A stretch of DNA of 42,858 nt from an uncultured Pseudomonadota bacterium (GCA_903928965.1 CAIYSZ010000061.1:1-42858); one strand, 5' to 3'; shown: positions 1-9,161, numbered from the stretch's first letter. Notes: a model not told the origin generated them from the letters alone. Made by a program: numbers and translations.

Positions 1-1729
1 GAGTTACGGCACCGGCGCGGTGATGTCGGTGCCGGCGCACGATCAGAGGGACTTTGAATTTGCATTAAAATATGGGTTGTCGATTAAGCAAGTTATCGAA
101 AATGGCGATGTCCCTGCTTTAAAACGGGCATTAAAAGAGGGCGTCTCTTTCGTGAATGACCCTAATGTTAAGGTCAAAGTGGAAGACTTGGATAGAGAGC
201 GATTGGAATTCGACTTATCGAATGCGCTGTTTAATCCCATGCAATGGAAAAGCTGGTATGGCGATAAACATGAAGGGCATAGATTAATTAATTCAGGAGA
301 GTTCAACGGCCAAAGCATTAAGGAAGCTTTCCACGCCATTGCCGATAAGTTGCGGACGCTGGGCAAGGGCGAGGTGAAGACGAATTTTCGCTTGCGTGAT
401 TGGGGCGTGTCGCGACAGCGGTATTGGGGCGCGCCGATTCCGGTGATTTATTGCGCGGATTGCGGCACGGTTCCGGTTCCGGACGATCAATTGCCGGTGA
501 CCTTGCCGCGCGATGTGGTGCTGGACGGTTCGCAATCGCCGCTGGCGGCGCATCCGACTTTTCCGCATGCCGATTGCCCCCGCTGCGGTCAGCCGGCGCG
601 GCGCGAGACCGATACTTTCGACACCTTCATGGAGTCGTCCTGGTATTTCGCCCGCTATGCTTGCCCGGACCAAGGCGCTAAGATGCTGGATGAGCGGGCG
701 GGTTATTGGTTGCCGGTGGATTATTACATCGGCGGTATTGAGCATGCTATTTTGCATTTGCTGTACGCGCGCTTTTACACCAAGCTGTTACGCGACGAAG
801 GTTTGATCGGTTGCGGGGAGCCGTTCAAGAATCTGCTGACCCAGGGCATGGTGGTGGCGGAAACTTTTTATCAGCTGGACGATCATGGTCATAAGCGTTA
901 TTACAATTTGACCGAGATTGACGTGGAGCGCGACGCCAAGGGCAAGATTATCGCCGCACGCTTGCCCGACGGTTCGCCGGTAACGGTGGGGCCGGTGGAA
1001 AAAATGTCCAAGTCCAAGAATAACGGCGTGGACCCGCAGGTGTTGATTGAGAAATACGGCGCGGATACCGTGCGTTTGTACACGATGTTCACTTCGCCGC
1101 CGGAACAGTCTCTGGAGTGGAATGATGCCGGGGTGGAAGGCGCGTCGCGATTTTTGAAACGTTTGTGGCGGCAGGCGTATGCGCATGTGACGGCGGGCTT
1201 GCCGGCAACGGCCTTGGATACCGCGAATCTGACCGGCGCGCAGAAAGAACTGCGCCGGCTTTTGCACCAGACTTTGCAAAAGGTGACCGACGATATGGCG
1301 CGGCGGCATACTTTTAATACGGCCATCGCCGCCAATATGGAGTTGTTGAACGCCTTGCACCGGTTTGAGGATGATAGCGCGCAGGGCCGGGGGTTACGGC
1401 AGGAAGTGTTGAGCTCGGCCGTGTTGATGCTGGCCCCGATTATTCCGCATGCGGCGGAGGCTTTGTGGGCCGCTCTGGGCCACGCCGGCGACATTGCGAC
1501 CGCCGCTTGGCCGGCGGTGGACGCCGCCGCCTTGCGGCAGGACGCTATCGAGTATGTGGTGCAGGTGAACGGCAAGTTGCGCGCCAAGGTGAAAGCTGAT
1601 TTGCAAGCGACTCAAGAACAAGTGCGTGAACTGGCCTTGGCCGATGCGCACGTGCAATTGCATTTGGACGGCAAGCCGGTGAAAAAAGTGGTGGTGGTGC
1701 CGGGCAAATTGGTGAATATCGTAGTCTGA
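1..1729 (+). CDS. leuS: Leucyl-tRNA synthetase, C-terminal part (5' end outside window)
   Basis: Class I aminoacyl-tRNA synthetase that charges tRNA-Leu in the cytoplasm. The reading frame is open from base 2, so the gene begins upstream and the HIGH motif is not in the window. Visible parts are the end of the CP1 editing domain (GTGAVMSVPAHDQRDFEFA-type motif at the left edge), the SGEFNG segment, the RLRDWGVSRQRYWGAPIP block, a zinc-ribbon with two CxxCG-type pairs, the TFMESSWYFARY block, KMSKS at 1001-1015, the anticodon-binding domain and the C-terminal VQVNGKLRAK/VPGKLVNIVV domain. Compared with the Pseudomonas and E. coli proteins as I recall them, the linker between IKQVI and LINSGEFNG (98-283) is about 40 residues longer and visibly AT-rich. 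lptE follows 16 bp downstream, the usual leuS-lptE-holA order of gammaproteobacteria. Confidence 0.97.
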   Translation, partial: SYGTGAVMSVPAHDQRDFEFALKYGLSIKQVIENGDVPALKRALKEGVSFVNDPNVKVKVEDLDRERLEFDLSNALFNPMQWKSWYGDKHEGHRLINSGEFNGQSIKEAFHAIADKLRTLGKGEVKTNFRLRDWGVSRQRYWGAPIPVIYCADCGTVPVPDDQLPVTLPRDVVLDGSQSPLAAHPTFPHADCPRCGQPARRETDTFDTFMESSWYFARYACPDQGAKMLDERAGYWLPVDYYIGGIEHAILHLLYARFYTKLLRDEGLIGCGEPFKNLLTQGMVVAETFYQLDDHGHKRYYNLTEIDVERDAKGKIIAARLPDGSPVTVGPVEKMSKSKNNGVDPQVLIEKYGADTVRLYTMFTSPPEQSLEWNDAGVEGASRFLKRLWRQAYAHVTAGLPATALDTANLTGAQKELRRLLHQTLQKVTDDMARRHTFNTAIAANMELLNALHRFEDDSAQGRGLRQEVLSSAVLMLAPIIPHAAEALWAALGHAGDIATAAWPAVDAAALRQDAIEYVVQVNGKLRAKVKADLQATQEQVRELALADAHVQLHLDGKPVKKVVVVPGKLVNIVV

Positions 1730-1745
1730 GCGGGAGTTAAGCGAT

Positions 1746-2318
1746 ATGTTTCGATGGGCAAGAGCGGTTTGTTTCGCCGGTTTGCTGGCGGCGGGCTGCG
1801 GTTACCAGTTGCGCGGTTCCATGGATTTGCCGGAAAATCTGCGCAATGTTTACGTGTCCGGCGCTACCTCTAGTTTACAAAGCGAGATCGGTTCTTTGTT
1901 GCGTTTGTCCAAGGCCAAACTGGCGGCTTCATCGGCGGACGCCGGTATTGTGGTGAAGGTGTTGAAGGAAGACATGAGCAATCGGGTATTGTCGATTGGC
2001 GCGACCGGTAAATCCACCGAATCTGAATTGAATTTATATTTGCGTTATCAGTTGTACGACAATAAGGATCAATTATTGCAAGACGAACAAACCATAGAAT
2101 TGGCGCGCGAGTATTTCAATGACCAAACCGCGGTATTGGGTAAGGCGAGCGAGGATTTGACCATTCGCGGCGAGCTGTATAAACAGGCGGCGCGTGTTTT
2201 GATGTCGCGCGCCCGCGCGGCCTTGGATAATCAAAAACCGCCCGCGCCGGCCAGTCAATCGGAGCCAAGTCCGTCGGCTCCAGCCGTTAAAACGGACGAT
2301 CAAACGGGCGCTCACTAG
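1746..2318 (+). CDS. lptE: LPS-assembly lipoprotein LptE
   Basis: Outer-membrane lipoprotein that plugs and assembles the LptD channel for lipopolysaccharide insertion. The 190-residue product has a lipoprotein signal ending in LLAAGC with the acylated Cys at residue 18, followed directly by the family's GYQLRG opening. The RREY-like segment of the family appears here as ELAREYFND, and the protein ends in a low-complexity Pro/Ser/Ala tail of about 30 residues that is probably disordered. The ATG has a GGGAG-type ribosome binding site about 10 bases upstream. It lies between leuS and holA with short spacers (16 and 5 bp), consistent with one transcript. Confidence 0.92.
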   Translation: MFRWARAVCFAGLLAAGCGYQLRGSMDLPENLRNVYVSGATSSLQSEIGSLLRLSKAKLAASSADAGIVVKVLKEDMSNRVLSIGATGKSTESELNLYLRYQLYDNKDQLLQDEQTIELAREYFNDQTAVLGKASEDLTIRGELYKQAARVLMSRARAALDNQKPPAPASQSEPSPSAPAVKTDDQTGAH

Positions 2319-2323
2319 AAGAC

Positions 2324-3307
2324 ATGTACGTCAAACCGGATCAATTGGCGGCGACCCTGAAAAAGGGTTTGGCCCCGGTTTATTTGTTGACCGGCGACGA
2401 GCCGCTGCAATTGGGAGAGGCGGCGGATGAAGTCAGACGCGCCGCCCGCCGCGCCGGATTTGACGAGCGCGAGGTGTTGCAGATGCAAGAAAGCGCGAAT
2501 TGGCGGTTGTTGGCGGAAGCGGCGGAGGCTATGTCTATTTTCGCCGAAAAAAAATTGATTGATTTGCGCTTGCCTTCGGCCAAGCCCGGAATGGAGGGCG
2601 CGAAGGCTTTACGGGATTTTTGCGCGCGTAAACCGGAACATGCGCTGTTGTTGATGACCGCCGGCAAGCTGGAAGGCGGCGCTAAAAAGGCGCAGTGGGT
2701 GCAGGCGTTTGACGCCGCCGGCGTGGTGGTGCAGGTTTGGCCGTTGCAGGCGGGAGAGACGGCGGCCTGGGTGCGGCGGCGCGCCGAGCGGCGCGGCTTG
2801 CGTTTGGAGGCCGCGGCGGCCGATTTGCTGGCGGCGCGGGTGGAAGGCAATTTGCTGGCGGCGGCGCAAGAGATTGAGAAGTTGTATGTTTTATATGGTG
2901 AAACTACGGTCAGTCGTCAATTGTTAGCCGAGGCGGTGGCGGATCAGGCGCGGTTCGACGTGTTTAAATTGACCGATGCCGTGCTGGCGGGAGACGCGGC
3001 GCGGGCGGCGCGGGTGTTGCACGGCTTGCGGGCGGAAAATTTGCCGCCGCCGGTGGTGTTGTGGGCTTTGAGCCGCGAAGCGCGGGCCTTGTTGCAAGGC
3101 AAAAGCGGCGGCGGTTTTGGCGGAGATCGGCATCTGGCGGCGGACGCGGCTCGCCGGCGTTTAAAAACCGCGGGCCTGTATTCTATTTTGCGGGCTTGCG
3201 CGGCGGCTGATTTGCAGGCCAAGGGGCAGGCTCCCGGTGATGTGTGGGAAAGTTTGTTTGGTATTTGCATGGATTTCGCCCATTCCGGCGCCGGCCGGAG
3301 CGGGTAG
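2324..3307 (+). CDS. holA: DNA polymerase III delta subunit
   Basis: Clamp-loader subunit that opens the beta sliding clamp during replication. The 327-residue product has the usual family length (about 340) and opening: MYVKPDQLAATLKKGLAPVYLLTGDEPLQLGEAAD, a loader-type fold without a functional Walker A, as is normal for delta. The NLLAAAQEIEKLYVLYG segment in the middle and VLWALSREARALL in the C-terminal collar domain are typical. It starts 5 bp after the lptE stop, with a weak AGAAGAC sequence before the ATG, so translation is probably coupled to lptE. Confidence 0.93.
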   Translation: MYVKPDQLAATLKKGLAPVYLLTGDEPLQLGEAADEVRRAARRAGFDEREVLQMQESANWRLLAEAAEAMSIFAEKKLIDLRLPSAKPGMEGAKALRDFCARKPEHALLLMTAGKLEGGAKKAQWVQAFDAAGVVVQVWPLQAGETAAWVRRRAERRGLRLEAAAADLLAARVEGNLLAAAQEIEKLYVLYGETTVSRQLLAEAVADQARFDVFKLTDAVLAGDAARAARVLHGLRAENLPPPVVLWALSREARALLQGKSGGGFGGDRHLAADAARRRLKTAGLYSILRACAAADLQAKGQAPGDVWESLFGICMDFAHSGAGRSG

Positions 3308-3413
3308 TTTTCAATGCGATTGATATTTGATGGCGATTCGCCATTATTCCGCGAACCGGGCCGGCGTGCATCGCACGCCTTGGGCTTTCCGGACGCGGGC
3401 GAGGTGGAGTTTT

Positions 3414-4466
3414 ATGCAAGACAGTTTTATGCGAGATAGTTTGATGCAAGACGGTTTGATGCAAAAGTCCGTTAGTCCTTCCGGTTTGGTTGACCGTTTC
3501 GGGCGCGGGGTGAATTATTTGCGGGTGTCCATCACCGACCGTTGCGATTTTCGTTGTGTGTATTGCATGGCGGAGGATATGCGGTTTTTGCCGCGGTCGG
3601 AGGTGCTGTCCCTGGAGGAAATCGCTTTTGTCTGCCGGGCCTTCGTAGAGTTGGGGGTGGAGAAAATTCGTATTACCGGCGGCGAACCGCTGGTGCGGCA
3701 AGGGGTGTTGAGTTTATTGCAGCAGGTCGGGGCGTTGCCGGGGTTGCGGGAGTTGACGATGACCACCAATGGTTCGCAATTGCCGCGCATGGCGGCCGAT
3801 GTGCGGGCCGCCGGGGTGCGGCGGTTGAATATCAGTCTGGATACTTTGAATCCGGCTAAATTCAAGGCCATGACGCGCACCGGCGACATTGAGCAGGTGT
3901 TGATGGGCATTAACGCTGCCCGCGCCGCCGGTTTCGAGCGGATTAAGTTGAATGCGGTGATTCTGAAAGGTTTTAATCATGACGAGGCGGCGGATTTGGT
4001 CGGTTTTGCCGTGGAGCGTGACTTGGATATCAGTTTCATTGAGGAAATGCCGTTGGGAGAGGTTAGCGGGCATGACCGCGAGCTGTGTTTTTATCCTAGT
4101 CAGCGTATCCGCGAGGATTTGCAAGGCCGGTTTAGCTTGACGCCGACCGAAGAGTCCAGCGGCGGTCCGTCAAGGTATTACCGGGTGGAGGGCGCGCGGA
4201 CGCGGGTGGGTTTCATATCTCCGCACAGCGAGAATTTTTGCGCTAGTTGCAACCGGGTGCGGTTGACCGTGGCCGGGCGTTTGCTATTGTGTTTAGGCAA
4301 TGAGGATAGCGTGGATTTAAAAGCGTTGTTGCGTGAATATCCGGGCGATATGCCGCGTTTGAAGCAGGCATTGATTGATGCCATGGTGTTGAAGCCGGAG
4401 CGGCATCAGTTTAATATTTATGAGCAGCCGGTGATATTTAGGCATATGAGTATGACCGGCGGTTAA
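3414..4466 (+). CDS. moaA: GTP 3',8-cyclase (molybdopterin cofactor synthesis protein A)
   Basis: Radical-SAM enzyme for the first step of molybdenum cofactor synthesis. With the ATG at 3414 the product has 350 residues. It carries the SAM [4Fe-4S] motif CxxxCxxC at Cys44/48/51, then the GGEPLVR motif, and a C-terminal CxxC plus later Cys ([18 protein letters not shown]) for the second cluster; it ends in Gly-Gly as MoaA requires. I chose 3414 because GAGGTGGAG lies 5 bases upstream; the frame remains open to a TTG/ATG at 3327-3330. The first 16 codons are an imperfect 15-bp tandem repeat with an ATG in each unit ([15 protein letters not shown]), so several starts are possible up to MQKS at 3459. 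Confidence 0.93.
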   Translation: MQDSFMRDSLMQDGLMQKSVSPSGLVDRFGRGVNYLRVSITDRCDFRCVYCMAEDMRFLPRSEVLSLEEIAFVCRAFVELGVEKIRITGGEPLVRQGVLSLLQQVGALPGLRELTMTTNGSQLPRMAADVRAAGVRRLNISLDTLNPAKFKAMTRTGDIEQVLMGINAARAAGFERIKLNAVILKGFNHDEAADLVGFAVERDLDISFIEEMPLGEVSGHDRELCFYPSQRIREDLQGRFSLTPTEESSGGPSRYYRVEGARTRVGFISPHSENFCASCNRVRLTVAGRLLLCLGNEDSVDLKALLREYPGDMPRLKQALIDAMVLKPERHQFNIYEQPVIFRHMSMTGG

Positions 4467-4491
4467 TTATATCAAGGGTAGGGGTAAAGTC

Positions 4492-4866
4492 ATGGCTTCA
4501 AGCAAGGCGAACGAAATTATCGCCCAGGCGCGGCGATATAAGGAAGAGCGGGAGAAGGGATATCGCGAGCAGGCGTTGAAGTTGTTTCCGTGGATTTGCG
4601 GACGTTGCACGCGTGAATTCAATCATAAGAATTTGCGCGAGTTGACGGTGCATCATAGAGACCATAACCACGACAATAATCCTAGCGACGGCAGTAATTG
4701 GGAGTTGTTGTGTTTGTATTGCCACGATAATGAGCATCAGCGCTTCGAGGAGCAAGTGCGGTACGGGGATTTGCAGATCGGCGGCGGCAAAGCGGCCGCG
4801 GCCGCGGCGGCGACGTTTAGTCCGTTCGCCGATTTACGTAGTCTGTTGGATAATTCTAAAAAATAG
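4492..4866 (+). CDS. yajD: YajD-type HNH nuclease family protein
   Basis: Small 124-residue protein of the YajD family. The HNH core is intact: zinc pair Cys36/Cys39 (WICGRC), the His-His of LTVHHRDHNH at 54-55, the NPSDGSNWELLCLYC block with Cys74/Cys77, and HDNEH after it. A run of seven alanines near residue 98 precedes the conserved SPFADLRSLLDN tail. The cellular role of YajD is not established; metal-dependent DNA cleavage is inferred from the fold. It starts 25 bp after moaA with an AGGGTAGGGG sequence upstream, so it is probably the last gene of the leuS-moaA run. Confidence 0.88.
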   Translation: MASSKANEIIAQARRYKEEREKGYREQALKLFPWICGRCTREFNHKNLRELTVHHRDHNHDNNPSDGSNWELLCLYCHDNEHQRFEEQVRYGDLQIGGGKAAAAAAATFSPFADLRSLLDNSKK

Positions 4867-5164
4867 GCTGTTGGCGTAATGTCGGGACAATCTTGCCGAC
4901 TCTGAAGAGCTGTTGGCGTGAAGCCGGCCGTCAAGGCCTTGTGGTTGGTTTGCTTTAGGCGCTTCGTTAGCCAAAATCTTCGATGGAACCTCTGGGTGTC
5001 TTTTTACAAGGGGTTGTAAGTTTTTTCTGATTACCCTTAATGGATCGGCAAATGCTAAATTCTTTAATCGAAGAGCTCATACCGGCTTCCCGGCGGGTAT
5101 GATGCATCGGCTGAAGCTTGAGAGTCAGCAGGAAGTTTTTAGTTTTCTAAACGATTGATATGTT
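4867..5164. other. Intergenic stretch with repeat remnant and a hairpin
   Basis: No convincing gene. At 4923-4952 there is a sequence resembling the right end of the 113-bp GC-rich repeat found at 26452 and 32232 (GGCCGTCAAGGCCTT followed by TGGTTGG). Two copies of CTGTTGGCGT lie at about 4868 and 4910. An inverted repeat (TCATACC/GGTATGA) at 5077-5102 could form a hairpin about 60 bases before the next gene; it has no following T-run, so a terminator is unlikely. Confidence 0.45.
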
Positions 5165-6136
5165 ATGGCGTCGGATTTGAATTTTTTAGTCAGCGTCGTA
5201 GTGCCAGCCTATAACGAACAGCAAGGCATTGCGCAGGCGGTGCAAACTATTTCTCTGGTGTTGGGCGGAACCGGGATGGATTGGGAGATTATTGTCGTGG
5301 ACGATGGCAGCCGGGACAATACGTATCTTGCGGCTTTGGAATTGTGCAAGGCGGAGCCGCGGATTAGGGTCATGGCCTTGAGCCGTAATTTCGGCAAGGA
5401 AAGCGCCATGTTGGCCGGTTTGGAGCATGCCGGCGGCGATGCGGTGATTATTATCGATGCCGATCTACAGCATCCGCCGGATTTAATTCCGCAGATGCTG
5501 GAAAAATGGAGGCAGGGCGCGGATATCGTGCACGCGGTTAAGCGCAACCGTAACGGCGATTCGCTGCCGAAAAGGTCGATGGTGTATTTGATGAATAAGA
5601 TGATTTCCGAGCTGGGCGGTATTGATGTGGAAAACGCTTCGGATTTTAAATTGCTGGATCGCGAGGTGGTGGATATTATCGTGCGGCGTTTGCCTGAGCG
5701 GCAGCGTTTTTTACGCGGTTTGACCAGCTGGATTGGGTTTAGCGAGTCTTATTTGTATTTCGACGTGGAGGAGCGGCAAGCGGGGGAAAGTAAGTGGTCT
5801 TTTTTTTCTTTGTTGAAATTGTCGGTGACGGCTTTGACTTCTTTCACTACTTTGCCATTGCAAATCGTGACCCTGCTTGGCGTGTTGACCATGATTTTGG
5901 GTTTTTTCGTGGCGGCCGACGCTTTGTTTTCTTTTTTTAACGGTCAGGCGGTTTCCGGTTTTGCCACTACGATTATTTGTTTGTTGTTGATCGGCAGTTT
6001 TATTATGATTAGCCTTGGCGTTATCGGCGCGTACATTGCCAGGATATACGAGGAAGTCAAAGGACGTCCGGCCTATTTAGTGAAAGCCAGCAGCGGTTTC
6101 GACAAACGGCCGCTCCGCCGCCAAGCCACGGAATAG
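5165..6136 (+). CDS. GT2 glycosyltransferase, bactoprenol/dolichol-phosphate type (GtrB/ArnC-like)
   Basis: Transfers a sugar from a nucleotide donor to a polyprenyl phosphate at the inner membrane. The 323-residue product has the GT2 A-type core near the N-terminus: VVVPAYNEQ, VDDGSRDNT, the IIDADLQHPP metal-binding motif, and SDFKLLDREVV. QRFLRGLTSWIGF follows, and two transmembrane helices occupy roughly residues 230-295. This is the layout of GtrB/YfdH and ArnC. No flippase or acceptor-modifying partner lies beside it, so the sugar is unknown. No strong ribosome binding site precedes the ATG. It may modify LPS or feed another polysaccharide. Confidence 0.87.
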   Translation: MASDLNFLVSVVVPAYNEQQGIAQAVQTISLVLGGTGMDWEIIVVDDGSRDNTYLAALELCKAEPRIRVMALSRNFGKESAMLAGLEHAGGDAVIIIDADLQHPPDLIPQMLEKWRQGADIVHAVKRNRNGDSLPKRSMVYLMNKMISELGGIDVENASDFKLLDREVVDIIVRRLPERQRFLRGLTSWIGFSESYLYFDVEERQAGESKWSFFSLLKLSVTALTSFTTLPLQIVTLLGVLTMILGFFVAADALFSFFNGQAVSGFATTIICLLLIGSFIMISLGVIGAYIARIYEEVKGRPAYLVKASSGFDKRPLRRQATE

Positions 6137-6137
6137 T

Positions 6138-6557
6138 TTAGGATTTGTTCCAAAAACGAAACAAGGCGAAGCCAGCGAATAAGGCGGCGATGAACACGTA
6201 ACTGCCGCCGAGGCCGCTGCTCAGTCCGACTAGGGCCGGTCCGGGGCAGATGCCGGATATTCCCCAGCCTACGCCGAACAATACGGCCCCTAGTATGAGG
6301 CGCGCATCCAGCAGCCCAGGGTCGCCGCCGCAAGTGTTGGTTTCGTTATCTTCGGCCTCGGTTTTGATCCAGAGGCGTTGCGCCACCCCTAGCACAAGCA
6401 AGGCGCTCAGCATGACGAAGGCGAGGCTAGGGTCCCAGTCGCCGCCGACATCCAAAAAGGCTTTGACTTTTGCCGGGTTGGTCATGCCGGCGACGATGAG
6501 TCCCAAGCCGAATAATAAGCCGTAGCCGAAGGCGAATATTAAGGATTTGCCGTTCAT
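6138..6557 (-). CDS. YeeE/YedE-type membrane protein (DUF6691-like half)
   Basis: Membrane protein of 139 residues with about four hydrophobic helices. The segments GLGLIVAGMTNPAKVKAFLD and GWGISGICPGPAL are typical of the second half of split YeeE/YedE pairs, which are thought to transport sulfur compounds such as thiosulfate. Its start overlaps the stop of the upstream YeeE-like gene by ATGA, so the two are translationally coupled and probably form one transporter. The cysteine of the CPGPA motif is kept. The neighbouring cysteine synthesis genes fit a sulfur role, but the substrate is inferred. Confidence 0.85.
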   Translation of the reverse strand: MNGKSLIFAFGYGLLFGLGLIVAGMTNPAKVKAFLDVGGDWDPSLAFVMLSALLVLGVAQRLWIKTEAEDNETNTCGGDPGLLDARLILGAVLFGVGWGISGICPGPALVGLSSGLGGSYVFIAALFAGFALFRFWNKS

Positions 6558-6979
6558 GCCGCCCCCATGACGTGGCGCGTCAAATAAACTACGACTCCGG
6601 CCGTGAGCATGAACGTCAGGGTGGCGACGATGGAACGCGGCGACAAGCGGGCTATGCCGCAGACGCCGTGGCCGCTGGTGCAGCCGCCGCCGAGGCGGCT
6701 GCCGAAGCCGACCAGGAGTCCGGCGGCGGCCAATTGTCCGGGCGAGGCGTCGATGTTGATGGGCAAGGGCAAGCCTAGGGCTTGGTAGAGCAGACCGCTG
6801 GCGACGAGACCGAGTATGAATGCCAGACGCCAGCCGCTTTCCTGGCTCCAGCGCGTTAACAGGCCGGCGGCTATGCCGGAGATGCCGGCGACGCGGCGAT
6901 GACTGTATAGTAGCAAGGCGGATGCGCCGCCTATCAGCGCTCCGCCTAGGCAGGCCGAGATTAAAGTGAGTTCCGGCAT
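6554..6979 (-). CDS. YeeE/YedE-type membrane protein (first half)
   Basis: First gene of the minus-strand pair; 141 residues and about four transmembrane helices. It contains the family signature [18 protein letters not shown] with its conserved cysteines, and an N-terminal [13 protein letters not shown] helix. Known YeeE/YedE proteins move thiosulfate or related sulfur compounds; in many proteobacteria the protein is split into two small adjacent genes, as here. It is divergent from cysK, with 167 bp between the two starts, so the shared region may hold both promoters. Confidence 0.87.
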   Translation of the reverse strand: MPELTLISACLGGALIGGASALLLYSHRRVAGISGIAAGLLTRWSQESGWRLAFILGLVASGLLYQALGLPLPINIDASPGQLAAAGLLVGFGSRLGGGCTSGHGVCGIARLSPRSIVATLTFMLTAGVVVYLTRHVMGAA

Positions 6980-7023
6980 ATTTGTTAAAATATGGTTACC
7001 AAAGCTTACATTCTAGGCACGGC

Positions 7024-7113
7024 ATGCTAGAAAAGCAATTGATAAAATTGGATTTAGAACTGACAAAATTAGATTTGCATCGGGTATTTGGCTTGGCGTG
7101 CAGGATAAAGTAA
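7024..7113 (+). CDS. Possible 29-codon leader ORF before cysK
   Basis: A short open frame with ATG at 7024 and TAA at 7111, in the gap between the YeeE-like gene and cysK. The product is Leu/Lys-rich with a repeated heptad-like pattern (LIKLDLELTKLDLH) and contains a single Cys near its end. No clear attenuator hairpin was seen after it and its ribosome binding site is weak. It may be chance. Confidence 0.2.
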   Translation: MLEKQLIKLDLELTKLDLHRVFGLACRIK

Positions 7114-7146
7114 ACTTGAATTTTTTAATGATTTTGGGAGGGATAT

Positions 7147-8124
7147 ATGTCGTCATGGTTTCAAGATAATTCTCAATCTATCGGCAACACGCCTTTGGTG
7201 CGGCTGAATCGGATTACAGACGGCGCTGAGGCGGTGGTGCTGGCTAAAATCGAGGGCCGCAATCCGGCGTATTCGGTGAAGTGCCGTATTGGCGCCGCCA
7301 TGATTAACGACGCCGAAGAACGCGGTTTGTTGGGGCCGGGTAAGGAAATCATCGAGCCGACCAGCGGTAATACCGGTATCGCGCTGGCGTTTGTGGCGGC
7401 GGCGCGCGGTATTCCGTTAACCCTGACCATGCCGGAGACTATGAGCATTGAACGGCGTAAGTTGTTGGCCGCCTACGGCGCAAAATTGGTGTTGACCGAG
7501 GGGCCGAAGGGGATGAAGGGCGCGGTGGCCAAGGCTGAGGAAATCGCCGCTTCCGATCCGGGCCGCTACGTTTTGTTGCAGCAATTCAAAAATCCGGCGA
7601 ATCCGGCGATTCATGAGCGCACTACCGGCCCGGAAATTTGGCGCGATACCGACGGCGCGGTGGATATTTTTGTGTCCGGGGTCGGCACCGGCGGCACGAT
7701 TACCGGGGTGTCGCGTTATATTAAACTGACGCAGGGCAAGTCTATCATCTCCATCGCCGTGGAGCCGGAAAGCAGCCCGGTGTTGACGCAAACCCGCGAG
7801 GGCGCGCCGTTGCAGCCTGCGCCGCATAAAATTCAAGGTATAGGCGCAGGTTTCGTGCCGGAGGTGTTGGATCTGTCCTTGGTGGATGAAATTGAGCGGG
7901 TCGGCAATGAGGAGGCGATTGATTATGCGCGGCGCTTGGCGCGGGAAGAGGGTATTCTGGCCGGCATTTCCTGCGGCGCGGCGGCGGCGGCGGCGGTGCG
8001 GGTGGCCAAGCGTCCGGAAAACGCCGGTAAAACCATCGTGGTGATTTTACCGGATAGCGGCGAGCGTTATTTGAGTTCGGCTTTGTTTGAAGGTTTGTTT
8101 GATCAGCAAGGCTTGGCGATATGA
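7147..8124 (+). CDS. cysK: Cysteine synthase A (O-acetylserine sulfhydrylase)
   Basis: PLP enzyme that makes L-cysteine from O-acetylserine and sulfide. The 325-residue protein shows the PLP lysine in NPAYSVKCR (Lys45), the substrate loop TSGNTG (72-77), the PLP-phosphate loop [10 protein letters not shown], and the C-terminal [16 protein letters not shown] that matches CysK better than CysM. A GGGAGGG ribosome binding site lies just before the ATG. The stop overlaps the cysE start (ATGA), which favours equal production of the two partners of the cysteine synthase complex. Confidence 0.94.
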   Translation: MSSWFQDNSQSIGNTPLVRLNRITDGAEAVVLAKIEGRNPAYSVKCRIGAAMINDAEERGLLGPGKEIIEPTSGNTGIALAFVAAARGIPLTLTMPETMSIERRKLLAAYGAKLVLTEGPKGMKGAVAKAEEIAASDPGRYVLLQQFKNPANPAIHERTTGPEIWRDTDGAVDIFVSGVGTGGTITGVSRYIKLTQGKSIISIAVEPESSPVLTQTREGAPLQPAPHKIQGIGAGFVPEVLDLSLVDEIERVGNEEAIDYARRLAREEGILAGISCGAAAAAAVRVAKRPENAGKTIVVILPDSGERYLSSALFEGLFDQQGLAI

Positions 8125-9050
8125 CCAGCCGCTGGTCCGGGGTGAATTGGGATGTGTCCGCGTTGGTGGCGGAATTGCGCGAGATTCGGACGGATTACCT
8201 GGAAGTAAGGGGCTTGCTGCATCAGCCGCCTAAGCTGCCGGCGAAAAAAGCGTTGCAGGCGGTGTTGGAGCAATTGGCCGCGGCCTTGTTTCCGCACCGT
8301 CTGGGAAGGCCGGATTTGTCCGAGGGCGGGGTGGATTATTTTGTCGGCCATACCCTGGAATCCGCGCTGCATGAGTTGTACCGGCAAGTGTTGCTGGAAT
8401 TGCAATTTAGTTTGCGCGGCGCGGAGCATGTCGGGAATGCGCCCGGCCATGCGGAGGCCATCGTCAAGTCGTTCGCCGCCGAATTGCCGCGGATTCGGCG
8501 TTTGTTGGACAGCGATGTGCAGGCGGCGTATGAGGGAGATCCGGCGGCTCGCAGCGCGGACGAGGTGTTGGTGTGTTATCCCGGGGTGTTGGCGGTGATG
8601 CATTACCGTATCGCCCATCCTTTGTACCGGGCGGGAGCGCCGATGGTGGCGCGCATGATTAGCGAGTTGGCGCATTCGGCCACCGGCATTGATATTCATC
8701 CCGGCGCGCAAATCGCCGACAGTTTTTTCGTGGACCATGGCACCGGTGTGGTGATTGGCGAAACCGCGGTGATTGGCCGCCGGGTGCGTTTATATCAGGC
8801 GGTGACTTTGGGGGCCAAGCGCTTTGCCAAGGATGAAAACGGGAGCTTGGTGAAAGGCAATGCACGGCATCCGATCGTGGAAGACGATGTGGTGATCTAC
8901 GCCGGCGCGACTATTTTAGGCCGGATTACCATCGGGGCCGGTTCGACCATAGGCGGCAACGTGTGGTTGACGCATAGCGTATCGCCGGGCAGTTTGGTTA
9001 GCCAAGCCTTGGCGCGGAGCGATTTGTTCGAGTCCGGCGGCGGGATTTAG
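8121..9050 (+). CDS. cysE: Serine O-acetyltransferase (EpsC-type)
   Basis: Acetylates L-serine with acetyl-CoA to supply O-acetylserine to CysK. The 309-residue product has an alpha-helical N-terminal domain and a C-terminal left-handed beta-helix with hexapeptide repeats ([60 protein letters not shown]). It is the longer EpsC-type. The chain ends in GGGI; a C-terminal Ile is the residue that inserts into the CysK active site in characterised complexes, so complex formation is likely. The ATG overlaps the cysK stop. Confidence 0.92.
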   Translation: MTSRWSGVNWDVSALVAELREIRTDYLEVRGLLHQPPKLPAKKALQAVLEQLAAALFPHRLGRPDLSEGGVDYFVGHTLESALHELYRQVLLELQFSLRGAEHVGNAPGHAEAIVKSFAAELPRIRRLLDSDVQAAYEGDPAARSADEVLVCYPGVLAVMHYRIAHPLYRAGAPMVARMISELAHSATGIDIHPGAQIADSFFVDHGTGVVIGETAVIGRRVRLYQAVTLGAKRFAKDENGSLVKGNARHPIVEDDVVIYAGATILGRITIGAGSTIGGNVWLTHSVSPGSLVSQALARSDLFESGGGI

Positions 9051-9161
9051 GCCGGCCATGGCTTGGCGGGTTAATTTAGCTGTTTGCATCTAGCTTAAGC
9101 TTTGCCGCCGGCCACAGGTCTCTAGGGATAAGGAATTTCGGGACCGCGTCGGCAGGACGGT

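Noticed and set aside
3327..3413. N-terminal extension of moaA from the TTG/ATG at 3327-3330
   Set aside because: The ATG at 3414 has a much better ribosome binding site, and the extension has no similarity to MoaA.
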